Counted from the first letter of the stretch, positions 32,881-41,111 are shown. The stretch is DNA of 64,000 nucleotides from Candidatus Galloscillospira excrementipullorum (GCA_018714125.1 DVNV01000070.1:1-64000), one strand, 5' to 3'. Notes: a model not told the origin generated them from the sequence alone. Numbers and translations: made by a program.

Positions 32881-34098
32881 ATGCAATCTCTCACCGAGCT
32901 CTACAAGGCGGGACGCGGCCCTTCGAGCTCTCACACCATGGGCCCCGACCGCGCGGCGCGGCGCTTTCTCGCCGCGTATCCCACGGCCGACGCCTTTGCC
33001 GTAACGCTGTATGGCTCTCTGGCAAAAACCGGCCGGGGCCACGGCACCGACCGTGTGCTGCAGGAGGCCTTCGCCCCCCTCCCGCTCTCCCTCTCCTTCG
33101 ACGAGGTGACGGCCGACCTCCCCCATCCCAACACGATGGATTTGACGGCACTGCGCAAGGGGGAGGTGTTGGGCCGATGGCGCGTCATGAGCGTGGGCGG
33201 CGGAACCATTGAAGTGGAGGGGCAGCCCGCCGCCACGCCGCCAGACATCTATCCCCACAGCACCTTTGCCGACATCGCGGCCCACTGCAAAACGCACGAA
33301 CTGCGCCTGTGGGAGTATGTGGCACAGGTGGAGGGGGAGGGCATCTGGGACTTTCTCTTTGAAATCTGGCAGACCATGCAAAACTGCATCAAACAGGGCC
33401 TGCTCTCCATGGGCACGCTGCCCGGCGGGCTTGACATTGAGCGCCGCGCCTATTCCCTCTACCACGGCGGCCACATGGACGAATCGGCCGCCACGCGCGA
33501 AAACCGCCTCATCTGCGCCTATGCCTTTGCCGCCGGCGAGCAAAACGCCGGCGGCGGGACGGTGGTCACGGCGCCGACCTGCGGCGCCTGCGGCGTACTG
33601 CCTGCCGTTTTGCTGTATACGCAGCAGACGCGGGGCACCAGCGACAGCCAGGTGCTGCGTGCGCTGGCCACCGGCGGGCTGATGGGCAACCTCATCAAGA
33701 CAAACGCCTCCATCAGTGGGGCCGAGTGCGGCTGCCAGGCCGAGATCGGCTCTGCCTGCTCCATGGCGGCGGCCGCCCTTGCCGAATTTTACGACATGTC
33801 GCTCGACCAGATTGAATACTCGGCCGAAATTGCCATGGAACACCATCTCGGCCTGACCTGCGACCCCATCTGGGGCCTTGTGCAGATTCCCTGTATCGAG
33901 CGAAACGCCGTGGCCGCCATGCGCGCGCTCAACGCCGTTCGGCTTGCAAACTTTCTCACCAATTCCAGAAAAATCTCCTTTGACATGGTTGTGGAAACCA
34001 TGTATCAGACCGGCCTTGACATGTCTCACCAATACAAGGAGACCTCCGAAGGCGGTCTTGCCAAGCTCTACCCCCGGCCTCCCGTGCCGGGCAGGTGA
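32881..34098 (+). CDS. sdaA: L-serine dehydratase (Fe-S type, single chain)
   Basis: 405 residues. It converts L-serine to pyruvate and ammonia with a 4Fe-4S cluster. The beta-type N-terminal domain shows the GPSSSHTMGPDRAA motif (13-26) and GRGHGTDRV. The alpha domain has cysteines in APTCGACGVLPA, CGCQAEIGSACSM and LTCDPIWGLVQIPCIERN. Both domains are in one polypeptide, somewhat shorter than the 450-residue enterobacterial enzymes. AGGAGGAG precedes the ATG. It is the first gene of a run with a DMT transporter, a flavin reductase-like protein and an ECF S component. Confidence 0.93.
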   Translation: MQSLTELYKAGRGPSSSHTMGPDRAARRFLAAYPTADAFAVTLYGSLAKTGRGHGTDRVLQEAFAPLPLSLSFDEVTADLPHPNTMDLTALRKGEVLGRWRVMSVGGGTIEVEGQPAATPPDIYPHSTFADIAAHCKTHELRLWEYVAQVEGEGIWDFLFEIWQTMQNCIKQGLLSMGTLPGGLDIERRAYSLYHGGHMDESAATRENRLICAYAFAAGEQNAGGGTVVTAPTCGACGVLPAVLLYTQQTRGTSDSQVLRALATGGLMGNLIKTNASISGAECGCQAEIGSACSMAAAALAEFYDMSLDQIEYSAEIAMEHHLGLTCDPIWGLVQIPCIERNAVAAMRALNAVRLANFLTNSRKISFDMVVETMYQTGLDMSHQYKETSEGGLAKLYPRPPVPGR

Positions 34099-34155
34099 CG
34101 CACCCGTCCCTTACGGCTTTTTCAAAGCCCCAAGACTTTTGAAAGGAGATTTCCC

Positions 34156-35091
34156 ATGTCACAACACATCGTCAAACCGGTTTCGGTGCGTCAAGGCACC
34201 CTTTGCGTCGTCGCGGCCTCGCTGCTCTTTTCCCTGGGCGGGCTGGGCATCAAGCTCATCCCCTGGCAGCCGCTCTCCATCAACGGCGCGCGCAATCTCA
34301 TCTCCATTGTCATGATTGCCTTTTATATGAAGAAAACCGGCCACAAGCTGATTGTCAACAAGGGCGTGCTTACGGGGGCGTTTTGCATGTGCGCCACCAC
34401 CACCCTCTATGTCATCGCCAACAAGCTGACCACGGCGGCAAACGCCATCGTGCTGCAGTTTACGGCCCCCGTCTTTCTCATTTTCATCATGGCCATCTTT
34501 TTCCACGAAAAGCCCACCCGGCTCGACATTGCCACCTGCGTGGTGGTGCTGGCCGGCATCGTTTGCTTTTTTGTCGACAGCCTCACGAGCGGCGGCGGGC
34601 TGGGCAACCTGCTGGCGCTGCTGTCCGGCGTGACCTATGCCGGCGTCTTCATGCTCAACACCTTCCCCGGCGCCGACTCACTCTCCTCCATTTTGATTGG
34701 GCAGATTGTGAGCGGCGTCATCGGCTTCCCCTTCCTGCTGCAGGAGCGCGACTTCTCGGGCCCGGTGCTGGGTGCCGTCTTCATGCTGGGCTTTTTCCAG
34801 CTCGGCCTTGCCTACATCTTCTTCTCACGCGGCCTTGAGGCCGTCCCCCCGGTCACCGCTTCGCTGACTTCGGGGCTGGAGCCTGTGCTCAACCCCGTCT
34901 GGGTGGCCATTTTCTACAAGGAGACCATCTCCCAAATTGCCCTTGTGGGCGCCGTCATCGTGGTGGGCGCCATCGTATGCTATAATCTCAAGAAGGCGAT
35001 CAGCCAGCAAAAACAGCCGCCTGCCGCATCCGAGCCCCTGCCGGCCGCAAGCGCGGCGGCAGACAAGACAGAAAAGGAGGAACTGTCATGA
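34156..35091 (+). CDS. EamA/DMT-superfamily transporter
   Basis: 311 residues with about ten membrane segments in two EamA repeats, for example LLFSLGGLGIKLIPWQPLSI and GLEAVPPVTASLTSGLEPVL near the end, the second being the conserved DMT C-terminal signature. The tail is Ala/Pro/Gln-rich. It is 57 bases after serine dehydratase and overlaps the next gene by ATGA, so it may export or import an amino acid connected to serine metabolism. AAAGGAG precedes the start. Confidence 0.87.
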   Translation: MSQHIVKPVSVRQGTLCVVAASLLFSLGGLGIKLIPWQPLSINGARNLISIVMIAFYMKKTGHKLIVNKGVLTGAFCMCATTTLYVIANKLTTAANAIVLQFTAPVFLIFIMAIFFHEKPTRLDIATCVVVLAGIVCFFVDSLTSGGGLGNLLALLSGVTYAGVFMLNTFPGADSLSSILIGQIVSGVIGFPFLLQERDFSGPVLGAVFMLGFFQLGLAYIFFSRGLEAVPPVTASLTSGLEPVLNPVWVAIFYKETISQIALVGAVIVVGAIVCYNLKKAISQQKQPPAASEPLPAASAAADKTEKEELS

Positions 35092-35756
35092 GCAAGCAGA
35101 TGTGGAAGGGCAGCACTCTCATGGCGCCGGTGCCGGTCATGCTTGTCACCTGCGGCGACTTCCAGAAGCCCAATATCATGACGGCGGCCTGGACCGGCAT
35201 CGTGTGCAGCGACCCGCCCATGGCCTATGTCTCGGTGCGCCGCGAGCGCCTCTCCCACGCACTGATTTCACGCACCGGCACCTTTGCCCTCAACCTCACC
35301 ACAAAGGAACTGGTCAAGGCCGCCGATTTCTGCGGCGTCAAGTCGGGCAGGGAGGTCGACAAAATCAAACATCTTGGCCTTTCGGTTTCGCTGGGCTCCA
35401 ATTTGTGCCCCCTTCTCGACCAGAGTCCCGTCTCGCTCGAGTGCTGCGTGGTGAAAAAGCTCGAGCTGGGGGTGCACGACATGTTCCTGGCCGAAATCGT
35501 GGCCGTGCACGCCGAGGCCGACCTGCTGGACGAGGACGGCAAGCTGCACCTCGAGCGCGCCGGCCTCATCGCCTATTCCCACGGGGACTATGTGGAGCTC
35601 GGCAAAACGCTGGGCACCTTCGGATATTCGGTGCGCAAAAAAGAGCGCAAGAAAGAGTGTAAGAAAGAGCACGAGAAAGAAGAAAAGCCCGTCCGCCGCG
35701 CCGCCGCCCGCAGACCTCTTTCCAAAAAACGCCGCACTCCAAAGTCAGGCCGTTGA
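35088..35756 (+). CDS. Flavin reductase-like (FMN-binding split barrel) protein
   Basis: 222 residues. Residues 1-180 follow the DIM6/NTAB flavin reductase pattern: APVPVMLVTCGDFQKPNIMT, AWTGIVCSDPPMAYVSVR, TFALNLTTKELV, DFCGVKSGREVDK and FLAEIVAVHAE. It probably binds FMN and uses NAD(P)H. The last 40 residues are a low-complexity Lys/Arg/Glu tail that the family does not need. It overlaps the upstream transporter by 4 bases. Confidence 0.85.
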   Translation: MSKQMWKGSTLMAPVPVMLVTCGDFQKPNIMTAAWTGIVCSDPPMAYVSVRRERLSHALISRTGTFALNLTTKELVKAADFCGVKSGREVDKIKHLGLSVSLGSNLCPLLDQSPVSLECCVVKKLELGVHDMFLAEIVAVHAEADLLDEDGKLHLERAGLIAYSHGDYVELGKTLGTFGYSVRKKERKKECKKEHEKEEKPVRRAAARRPLSKKRRTPKSGR

Positions 35757-35900
35757 TTTCCCCGCCGCCCTTATCCGACATGCGTCAGGCCTCTTCTCCT
35801 CTTGGCGGCGCTTTTCCGTATGGCAGAGGGCTTTTCCTCTGCAAAACCCGGCAGACCGTCGGAGCATCGGCGCGCCCGCCCAGACACAAGGAGGTTCCCC

Positions 35901-36419
35901 ATGCTGGAAAACAAAGACAAAACTCAACGAATGGTCTTCACCGCCCTCTTCGGTGCGCTGTCCTGCGTTGCCACCTGGGTTATTCGCATCCCCTCCCCTT
36001 TGGGCGGATACCTTAACCTGGGAGACGGCCTTGTCCTGCTGTGCGGCTTTTGCCTGGGCGGCTGGTACGGCGTTTCGGCCGCCGGCATCGGCTCGATGAT
36101 GGCCGACTTTTTCGGCGGCTACCTGCACTACATGCCCGCCACCCTGCTCATCAAGGCCTTTATGGCCGCCACCGCAGGGGTGCTCTATCAGGTCATCCGC
36201 AAGGGGCAAAAGTCGCGCACCCTGCTTGCCGCAACCGTCTCGGGCATTGTGGCCGAGCTTTTCATGATCCTTGGCTACTATCTCTTTGCCCTGATCTTCC
36301 TGAGAGAGGGAACGGCGGCGGCGCTGACCATTCCCGGAAATGCCATCCAGGGCTGCGCCGGCATCGTGCTCGGTGTGGCGCTGCTGATGGCCCTGCAAAA
36401 AGCCGGTGTGGCAGACTAG
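35901..36419 (+). CDS. ECF transporter S component
   Basis: 172 residues, about five or six membrane segments. The GALSCVATWVIRIPSPLGGY and LNLGDGLVLLCGFCLGGWYG stretch matches the S-component family of energy-coupling-factor vitamin importers that covers pyrimidine/pyridoxine-type substrates. It binds the vitamin and uses a shared EcfA-A'-T module, not present in this window. ATG 35901 follows AAGGAGG. No riboswitch was recognised in the 144 bases upstream, so the substrate is open. Confidence 0.85.
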   Translation: MLENKDKTQRMVFTALFGALSCVATWVIRIPSPLGGYLNLGDGLVLLCGFCLGGWYGVSAAGIGSMMADFFGGYLHYMPATLLIKAFMAATAGVLYQVIRKGQKSRTLLAATVSGIVAELFMILGYYLFALIFLREGTAAALTIPGNAIQGCAGIVLGVALLMALQKAGVAD

Positions 36420-36451
36420 CCCCCTTGCTTTTACCCACATCCCAACGACAA

Positions 36452-36487
36452 AAAAGAGCCGGTCTTTTGACCGGCTCTTTTGATTTT
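36452..36487. terminator. Bidirectional Rho-independent terminator
   Basis: AAAAGAGCCGGTC (36452-36464) pairs with GACCGGCTCTTTT (36469-36481); A and T runs flank both sides. It serves the ECF gene and the convergent small membrane protein gene. Confidence 0.9.
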
Positions 36488-36501
36488 ACCTGATGAGGAG
36501 G

Positions 36502-36972
36502 CTATCCCTTGTCCCCGGACGCCTGGCGCGGCTGTGTCAGGCCAAAATAAAACATCACGCCCAGCAGCACAAACAAATACGAGTCGCTTTGCACCAGATT
36601 CTGATAGGGCTGCCCAAAGGCGGCAAGCATTCCCTGCACGCCCGACGGCACCTTCAGCCAAAAGCTGGCATTCCAAACCTCATACACCAGCAGCAGTGCA
36701 AGGCTTGTCACCCGCATCCAGGAGGCGGCCTTTTTCCCAAGCGCAACGCTTGTGCCGGCCGCCCGCATCATCAGCCATACAAAGCAGTCGCCCAGCAAAA
36801 AGAGAAATACCGGCCTCACCGCCGTCTGCAGCAGCAGATGCGGCGTCGTGTTGTAGCTTTCCTGCGCGTAGCGGTAGGCCCACGGCATCCCGACATACAC
36901 TGCCACTCCCAGCACAATCATCAGCACAAACAATATTTTCTGCATTCCCGAGCAATTGTTTTGTTCCACCAT
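36502..36972 (-). CDS. Small four-helix membrane protein of unknown function
   Basis: 156 residues. Four hydrophobic segments (about 10-30, 50-72, 83-105, 125-145). I do not recognise the family. A short N-terminal VEQNNCSGMQ and a polar C-terminus suggest both ends are on the same side. ATG 36972 follows AAAGGAG by 9 bases; an upstream in-frame Met lacks a site. Its only convincing promoter is about 350 bases upstream, so the leader is long. Confidence 0.72.
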   Translation of the reverse strand: MVEQNNCSGMQKILFVLMIVLGVAVYVGMPWAYRYAQESYNTTPHLLLQTAVRPVFLFLLGDCFVWLMMRAAGTSVALGKKAASWMRVTSLALLLVYEVWNASFWLKVPSGVQGMLAAFGQPYQNLVQSDSYLFVLLGVMFYFGLTQPRQASGDKG

Positions 36973-37323
36973 GTGCGCCTCTCCTTTCTCAAAACCCACA
37001 CCGCAAAAGAGCCTTTGCAGGGGCAGTCCCTGCCCGCCTTCGCGGCACCGGCAAGGTTTTCATGGCCCCGGACCGCAGCAAACAAATCCGCCCGCGCTGA
37101 AAAACCGCCTTCCAAAAAGGGCTTTTCCTGCGGCGTGCGGCCTGCCGCCCAAAAAGCGGACTGCTTTTGGGGCCTTTTATTTCCCGGCGCGGCTCATACG
37201 CCGGCATTTTTCCAAAAAGAGCGCTGCTCCCTGCAAAGCCCCTTGCCCCGGAGTTTTTCAAAAAGGCCCTCAGTCTGCCTGCTGTTTCCTGCCCACGGGA
37301 ATCTCCTTCTTTCCTTTTTTAAT
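36973..37323 (-). other. Long putative 5' leader of the small membrane protein gene
   Basis: No gene recognised. On the minus strand near its 5' end, AAGGAG is followed by a short open frame GTG...TGA (about eight codons, near 37275-37300). Several short GC stems are present but no known riboswitch. Function, if any, is unclear. Confidence 0.3.
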
Positions 37324-37352
37324 ACTTTACCACGTATTTTTCCCTTCGTCAA
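37324..37352 (-). promoter_or_regulatory. Promoter of the small membrane protein gene
   Basis: On the minus strand, TTGACG (37352-37347), 17-base spacer, TAAAGT (37329-37324), within an AT-rich island. Confidence 0.5.
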
Positions 37353-37500
37353 TGCAAAAGAAGCTCTTTTTCATGTTTTTCTGAATTTTTTGAAAAGAAC
37401 AAAATGATTTTTTTGGAAAACAAATATTTTTGTGAAATTCCAAAGGCCGTGGGTTCATTTCTTGCGCACAGGCTGCCGCCGTGCGTCAAAGCGGCCCACA

Positions 37501-37560
37501 AGAAAAGGGCATGACCTGCGGTCATGCCCTTTGCGGCCGGGCAGCTTCGCTGCCCGGCCG
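37501..37560 (-). terminator. Terminator of the ABC importer operon plus second hairpin
   Basis: Reading the minus strand after the ATPase gene: first a 12-bp GC hairpin (37560-37549 with 37545-37534), then a 13-bp stem AAAGGGCATGACC/GGTCATGCCCTTT (37532-37520 with 37516-37504) followed by TCTT. The second is the Rho-independent terminator. Confidence 0.8.
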
Positions 37561-37627
37561 CCCCTTCCCCAAAAAGGGGCTTTTTTCAAAAATCAAACTG
37601 TCGCCGGCCCTGCCGGAAGACAGGACA

Positions 37628-38422
37628 TCAGGCCAGCAGCGCCTTGTCGTCGTCGAAGGTCTCGCCCGACACGCGCGCAAACCGGGCCAGCAGGCCCTCC
37701 ACCGTAAGACGCTTTTTCTCCTCACCCGAGATGTCGAGCACGACGCGTCCCTCGTGCATCATAATCAGGCGGTTGCCGGTGGCAATGGCGTCGCGCATGT
37801 TGTGCGTCACCATCATGGCCGTCAGCCCCTCTTCCTCCACAATCTGCCGCGACAGGGCCAGCACGCGCTCGGCCGTACGGGGGTCGAGGGCGGCGGTGTG
37901 CTCGTCGAGCAGCAGCAGGTGCGGGCGCTGCATGGTGGCCATGAGAAGCGTAAGCGCCTGGCGCTGTCCGCCGCTCAGAAGGCCCACCTTGGTGGTCAGC
38001 CGGTCTTCCAGACCCAAGTCAAGGGCGGCAAGGCGCTCCATGAAGAGCTGACGCTCCGCACGCGTCACGCCGCGCCGCAGGCCGCGGTGTTTGCCGCGAC
38101 GGCAGGCCAGCGCCAGATTTTCCTCAATGGTCATGTCGGCAGCGGTGCCGCGCATGGGGTCCTGGAAAACCCGGCCCAGCATGGAGGCTCTGCGGTACTC
38201 GGGCATGGTGGTGAGCTCCACGCCGTCGAGCTCGATGGAGCCGCAGTCTGCCGGGAATACCCCGGCAATCAGGTTGAGCACCGTCGACTTTCCGGCGCCG
38301 TTTCCGCCAATCACCGTGACGAAATCCCCGTCGGCAAAGGTGAGCTCCACGCCCTTGATGGCTTTTTTCTCATGGACAGTGCCCGGATAAAAGGTCTTCT
38401 TGAGCCCTTTGATTTTCAACAT
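37628..38422 (-). CDS. ABC importer ATPase (aromatic amino acid type, COG1101-like)
   Basis: 264 residues. Walker A in VIGGNGAGKSTVLNL, ABC signature LLSGGQRQALTLLMA, Walker B in LLLLDEHTAALDPR with the H-loop in MMVTHNMRDA. The extra features (HEKKAIKGVELTFADGDF, an insert RRGKHRGLRRGVTRAE) fit the ATPases paired with COG2984/COG4120 importers. ATG 38422 follows GGAAGGAG. It is separated from the permease by one base. It energises uptake of the ligand bound by the lipoprotein at 39507; the leader of the operon indicates Phe/Tyr. Confidence 0.9.
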   Translation of the reverse strand: MLKIKGLKKTFYPGTVHEKKAIKGVELTFADGDFVTVIGGNGAGKSTVLNLIAGVFPADCGSIELDGVELTTMPEYRRASMLGRVFQDPMRGTAADMTIEENLALACRRGKHRGLRRGVTRAERQLFMERLAALDLGLEDRLTTKVGLLSGGQRQALTLLMATMQRPHLLLLDEHTAALDPRTAERVLALSRQIVEEEGLTAMMVTHNMRDAIATGNRLIMMHEGRVVLDISGEEKKRLTVEGLLARFARVSGETFDDDKALLA

Positions 38423-38423
38423 G

Positions 38424-39356
38424 TTAAACCGTCTCCTTCCTTTGCCCGTCCTGTCCCACGCGAAGCGCGGATTTGGCAAGACGTTTTGCTGCGGCCTTCT
38501 GCCGCAGATTGGGGATTCCCAGTGCCAGCGCCACAACGGCGGCCGAGAAGAGCTTGAGGTCGTTGGTGTCAAGGCCTGCCTGCAGCACCAGCGTAATGAC
38601 AAGATAGTAAATCACGCCGCCCACTACTGAGGCGATGAGCCTCAGGGAGAAGCGGGAGCGTAAAAAGGGGATGGCCTCTCCCAGAATCACGGACGCAAGT
38701 CCGATGACGATGGCGCCGCGCCCCATATTGACGTCGGCATACCCCTGATACTGGGAGAGCAGCCCCCCGGCCAGTCCCACGAGGCCATTGGAAATCATGA
38801 GTGCGAGCACGGTGGTGGCAGCCGTATTGATGCCCTGTGCCCGCGCCATGCCGCCATTGCTTCCGGTGGCCCGGATGGCATATCCTCTCTCGGTGGTGAA
38901 AAACCAGGTGAGAAACGCCACCATTGCAAGGGCGAAAATCCCCCCCACTATAATGGCCGTTGCAGGACTTCTCAGCGTCAGAAGGGTCTCCACCTTGAGC
39001 AAGGGCAGGTTGGAGCGCCCCAGAATGCGCATGTTGATGGAATATAGAGCCAGCTGCGACAGGATTCCCGACAGGATGGCCGGAATCCCAAGCTGCGTAT
39101 GCAGCAGCCCCGTCAGCAGTCCCGCAGCCATACCCACTACGGTGGCCGCCGCCAGCGCCGCTATCGGGTGAACCCCCGCCAGCAGCAAAACCGCATTGAC
39201 GGCGGCGCCGGTACACAGGCTGCTGTCCACCGTCAAATCGGCATAATCCAAAATGCGGTAGGTCACTGCGACGCCCAGCGCCATAATGCCCCATAGAATG
39301 CCCTGTGAAACCGCGCCGGGGCAGGCGCCGAGAAAGGACTCCAGCAATTGACTCAT
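38424..39356 (-). CDS. ABC importer permease (COG4120-like)
   Basis: 310 residues, about nine membrane segments. The start ESFLGACPGAVSQGILWGIM and the stretch ILDYADLTVDSSLCTGAAVN are characteristic of the permeases that go with ABC_sub_bind (COG2984) lipoproteins; later GLLHTQLGIPAILSGILSQL and SNGLVGLAGGLLSQYQGYAD. AAAGGAG lies 10 bases before ATG 39356. It is followed at once by the ATPase gene, with the lipoprotein gene 150 bases upstream across a strong hairpin. Confidence 0.9.
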   Translation of the reverse strand: MSQLLESFLGACPGAVSQGILWGIMALGVAVTYRILDYADLTVDSSLCTGAAVNAVLLLAGVHPIAALAAATVVGMAAGLLTGLLHTQLGIPAILSGILSQLALYSINMRILGRSNLPLLKVETLLTLRSPATAIIVGGIFALAMVAFLTWFFTTERGYAIRATGSNGGMARAQGINTAATTVLALMISNGLVGLAGGLLSQYQGYADVNMGRGAIVIGLASVILGEAIPFLRSRFSLRLIASVVGGVIYYLVITLVLQAGLDTNDLKLFSAAVVALALGIPNLRQKAAAKRLAKSALRVGQDGQRKETV

Positions 39357-39451
39357 GAAGACGTTGCTCCTTTGATTTGGAAATGTCCGGGGCCAAAGGG
39401 CGCCCTGCCGGCGCTCCCTCCCGTTGCAAAAGCATCGCTCTTTCGCCCGGC

Positions 39452-39482
39452 GTCAGGCGCGCCGGAGGCCGGCGCGCCTGAC
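39452..39482 (-). other. Intercistronic hairpin between lipoprotein and permease genes
   Basis: A 14-bp perfect stem (39452-39465 with 39469-39482, 3-base loop), no T tract. The position, just after the binding-protein stop, is that of 3'-stabilising stems which raise binding-protein mRNA above permease mRNA. Confidence 0.65.
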
Positions 39483-39506
39483 CGCCTGGGCATACGGAGC
39501 AGGAAT

Positions 39507-40523
39507 TTACTGCATCAGATCAGCCGGGATTTCAATACCCAGCTCGGCGGCAACCTCATCATTGACGATGAGCTCAAGCTCGCCCTCGTAGAAGCCGATG
39601 GGCATGGTGCTGATGTCGGCGCCGTCCTTGAGGATGGACACGGCCTGAGCCGCAGTCTGACGTCCCAGTTCTTCGTAGCTGAAGCCGTAGGTGGCAAGGC
39701 TGCCGTTGTTGACCATGTTGCCCTCTCCGCAGATGGTGGGGATGCCTTCGGGGGTCAGCACCATGCTGATGGTGGCCATGGTGTCGGCCATGAGGTTGTC
39801 GGTGGGGATGTAGACGGCGTCAACCTTGCCGACCATGGACTGCGCAACCGACTGGACCTGGCTGCTGTCGGAAGCGGTGAAGTGCTCCACGGCAATGTTC
39901 TTGGCGGTGAGAATTTCCTCGGCAAGATTTGCCTGCAGGATGGAATTGTCTTCGCCGGCATTGTAGAGCAGGCCGACCGTCTTGGTCTCGGGAACCAAGG
40001 TGAGCAGCAGCTCGATCTGATCTTCCACGGGGTTCATGTCGGAGGTACCGGAGACGTTTCCGCCGGGAGCGTCATTGCTCTCGACCAGGCCGGCGTAGGC
40101 GGGATCGGTCACGGCAGTGACCAGAATCGGAATGGTGTCGGTCGCCTGGGCCACAGCCTGGGCGGCGGGCGTGGCGATGGCCAGAATCAAATCCACCTGG
40201 TCATTGACCAGCTTGGTGGCCAGCGTGGGGCAGTTGGCCTGCTCGCCGGCAGCGTTGAGCACTTCAATTTCATAGCTCAGGCCTGCCTCGTCAAGTCCCG
40301 CGACAAAGCCTTCGCGGGCTGCGTCGAGCGCCGGGTGGGAGGCAAGCTGAATCACACCGATGCTGAATTCGGCAGTAGAGGTCTCGCCGTTGTTTTCCAC
40401 ATTCTCGTTGTTCTCGGTGCCTTCGTTGCCTTCGGTGTTCTCATCAGTGGTGTTGCAGGCGGCCAGCGCGAAAAGCAGAGTGAGCGCCAGCAGGATAGAG
40501 AGCAGCTTCTTCATCTTTTTCAT
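39507..40523 (-). CDS. Substrate-binding lipoprotein of aromatic amino acid ABC importer
   Basis: 338 residues. Lipoprotein signal with lipobox LFALAAC (Cys about 23), an Asn/Glu/Thr-rich linker (23-50), then the ABC_sub_bind (COG2984) fold: FSIGVIQLASHPALDAAREG, DQVDLILAIATPAAQAVAQA, PILVTAVTDPAYAGLVES, GTSDMNPVEDQIELLLTL, VDAVYIPTDNLMADTMATI and LATYGFSYEELGRQTA. Related proteins bind tryptophan or other aromatic amino acids. ATG 40523 follows AAAAAGGAG. Expression is predicted to be controlled by the Phe/Tyr leader at 40637-40971, which points to phenylalanine and tyrosine as ligands. Confidence 0.92.
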   Translation of the reverse strand: MKKMKKLLSILLALTLLFALAACNTTDENTEGNEGTENNENVENNGETSTAEFSIGVIQLASHPALDAAREGFVAGLDEAGLSYEIEVLNAAGEQANCPTLATKLVNDQVDLILAIATPAAQAVAQATDTIPILVTAVTDPAYAGLVESNDAPGGNVSGTSDMNPVEDQIELLLTLVPETKTVGLLYNAGEDNSILQANLAEEILTAKNIAVEHFTASDSSQVQSVAQSMVGKVDAVYIPTDNLMADTMATISMVLTPEGIPTICGEGNMVNNGSLATYGFSYEELGRQTAAQAVSILKDGADISTMPIGFYEGELELIVNDEVAAELGIEIPADLMQ

Positions 40524-40636
40524 TGAAAAAATCTCCTTTTTCCTGATATCGTTTTGGGGACGGCTTCCGGCACGCAGTGGCCGCCGCGTCCTGGAAGCCT
40601 GTAAAGCACACCTTCTGGCCGGGAGGGTATGCACAC

Positions 40637-40674
40637 AAAAAAGCGGCTCCCGTCGAACAGACGAGAGCCGCTTT
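40637..40674 (-). terminator. Attenuator terminator in the ABC importer leader
   Basis: On the minus strand, AAAGCGGCTCTCGTC pairs with GACGGGAGCCGCTTT (15 bp with one U-G, 5-base loop), followed by six T. It begins 12 bases after the leader ORF stop and 114 bases before the lipoprotein gene. The competing pairing uses CCCATCGAAC (minus strand, 40715-40706) with GTTCGACGGG (40658-40649), 9 of 10 matched, which takes the loop and 3' arm away from this stem. Confidence 0.85.
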
Positions 40675-40686
40675 GATGTCAACATT

Positions 40687-40875
40687 TCATCCGCGTTCTG
40701 CTCGGGTTCGATGGGCTGAATTGTAGCTGGTAAAGTAATAATACGCAAAATAAAAAGCGCCCGCAAAAAAGCGGACGAAGCTAAAGTACACGCTATTGAG
40801 GGCAGCACAAGCGCGCAGAGCCGAAATGCACTCTGCGGCATTACACATGGCGGTTTTTCTCATGGCACAGGTCAT
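40687..40875 (-). CDS. Phe/Tyr-rich leader peptide
   Basis: 62 codons with a strong AAGGAGGAG site 6 bases before ATG 40875. The product has no family; its middle is SVYFSFVRFFAGAFYFAYYY followed by FTSY, that is seven Phe and six Tyr in 24 residues, with no Trp codon. This is the composition of an attenuation leader that senses charged tRNA-Phe and tRNA-Tyr. It lies between a consensus promoter and a terminator, upstream of an aromatic amino acid importer. The stall codons end about 30 bases before the stop, leaving the segment 40706-40715 free when the ribosome stalls. It is longer than most leader peptides. Confidence 0.8.
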   Translation of the reverse strand: MTCAMRKTAMCNAAECISALRACAALNSVYFSFVRFFAGAFYFAYYYFTSYNSAHRTRAERG

Positions 40876-40942
40876 GTTCGGCTCCTCCTTTGCTTGTGAT
40901 GCTGCTGCAGAACACATCCCGTGCCCTGCAACCTTGGTTGTC

Positions 40943-40971
40943 ATTATACGACTGCATTTTCCCAAAGTCAA
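40943..40971 (-). promoter_or_regulatory. Promoter of the leader-ABC importer operon
   Basis: On the minus strand, TTGACT (40971-40966), 17-base spacer, TATAAT (40948-40943). Transcription would start near 40936, 60 bases before the leader peptide. An overlapping TTGACA starts 9 bases further upstream. Confidence 0.75.
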
Positions 40972-41111
40972 TTGTCAAAAACAACCCAAGAAAAAGAGCC
41001 CGCCGTGTCAATCTTTCGTAACATTTCACAAAGGCGTCAGCCGCCTTTTCCATGGCCTTTTGCACGAATACGCCGCACTTTTTTCGGCATTTCCCATGTT
41101 TTCCTAAATGG

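Noticed and set aside
35757-35900. Riboswitch before the ECF S component
   Set aside because: A small GCAGAGG/CCTCTGC stem is present, but no preQ1, TPP or THF consensus core was found.
40700-40720. GGTTCGA motif resembling a tRNA T-loop
   Set aside because: No cloverleaf can be built around it; it belongs to the leader peptide and its antiterminator segment.
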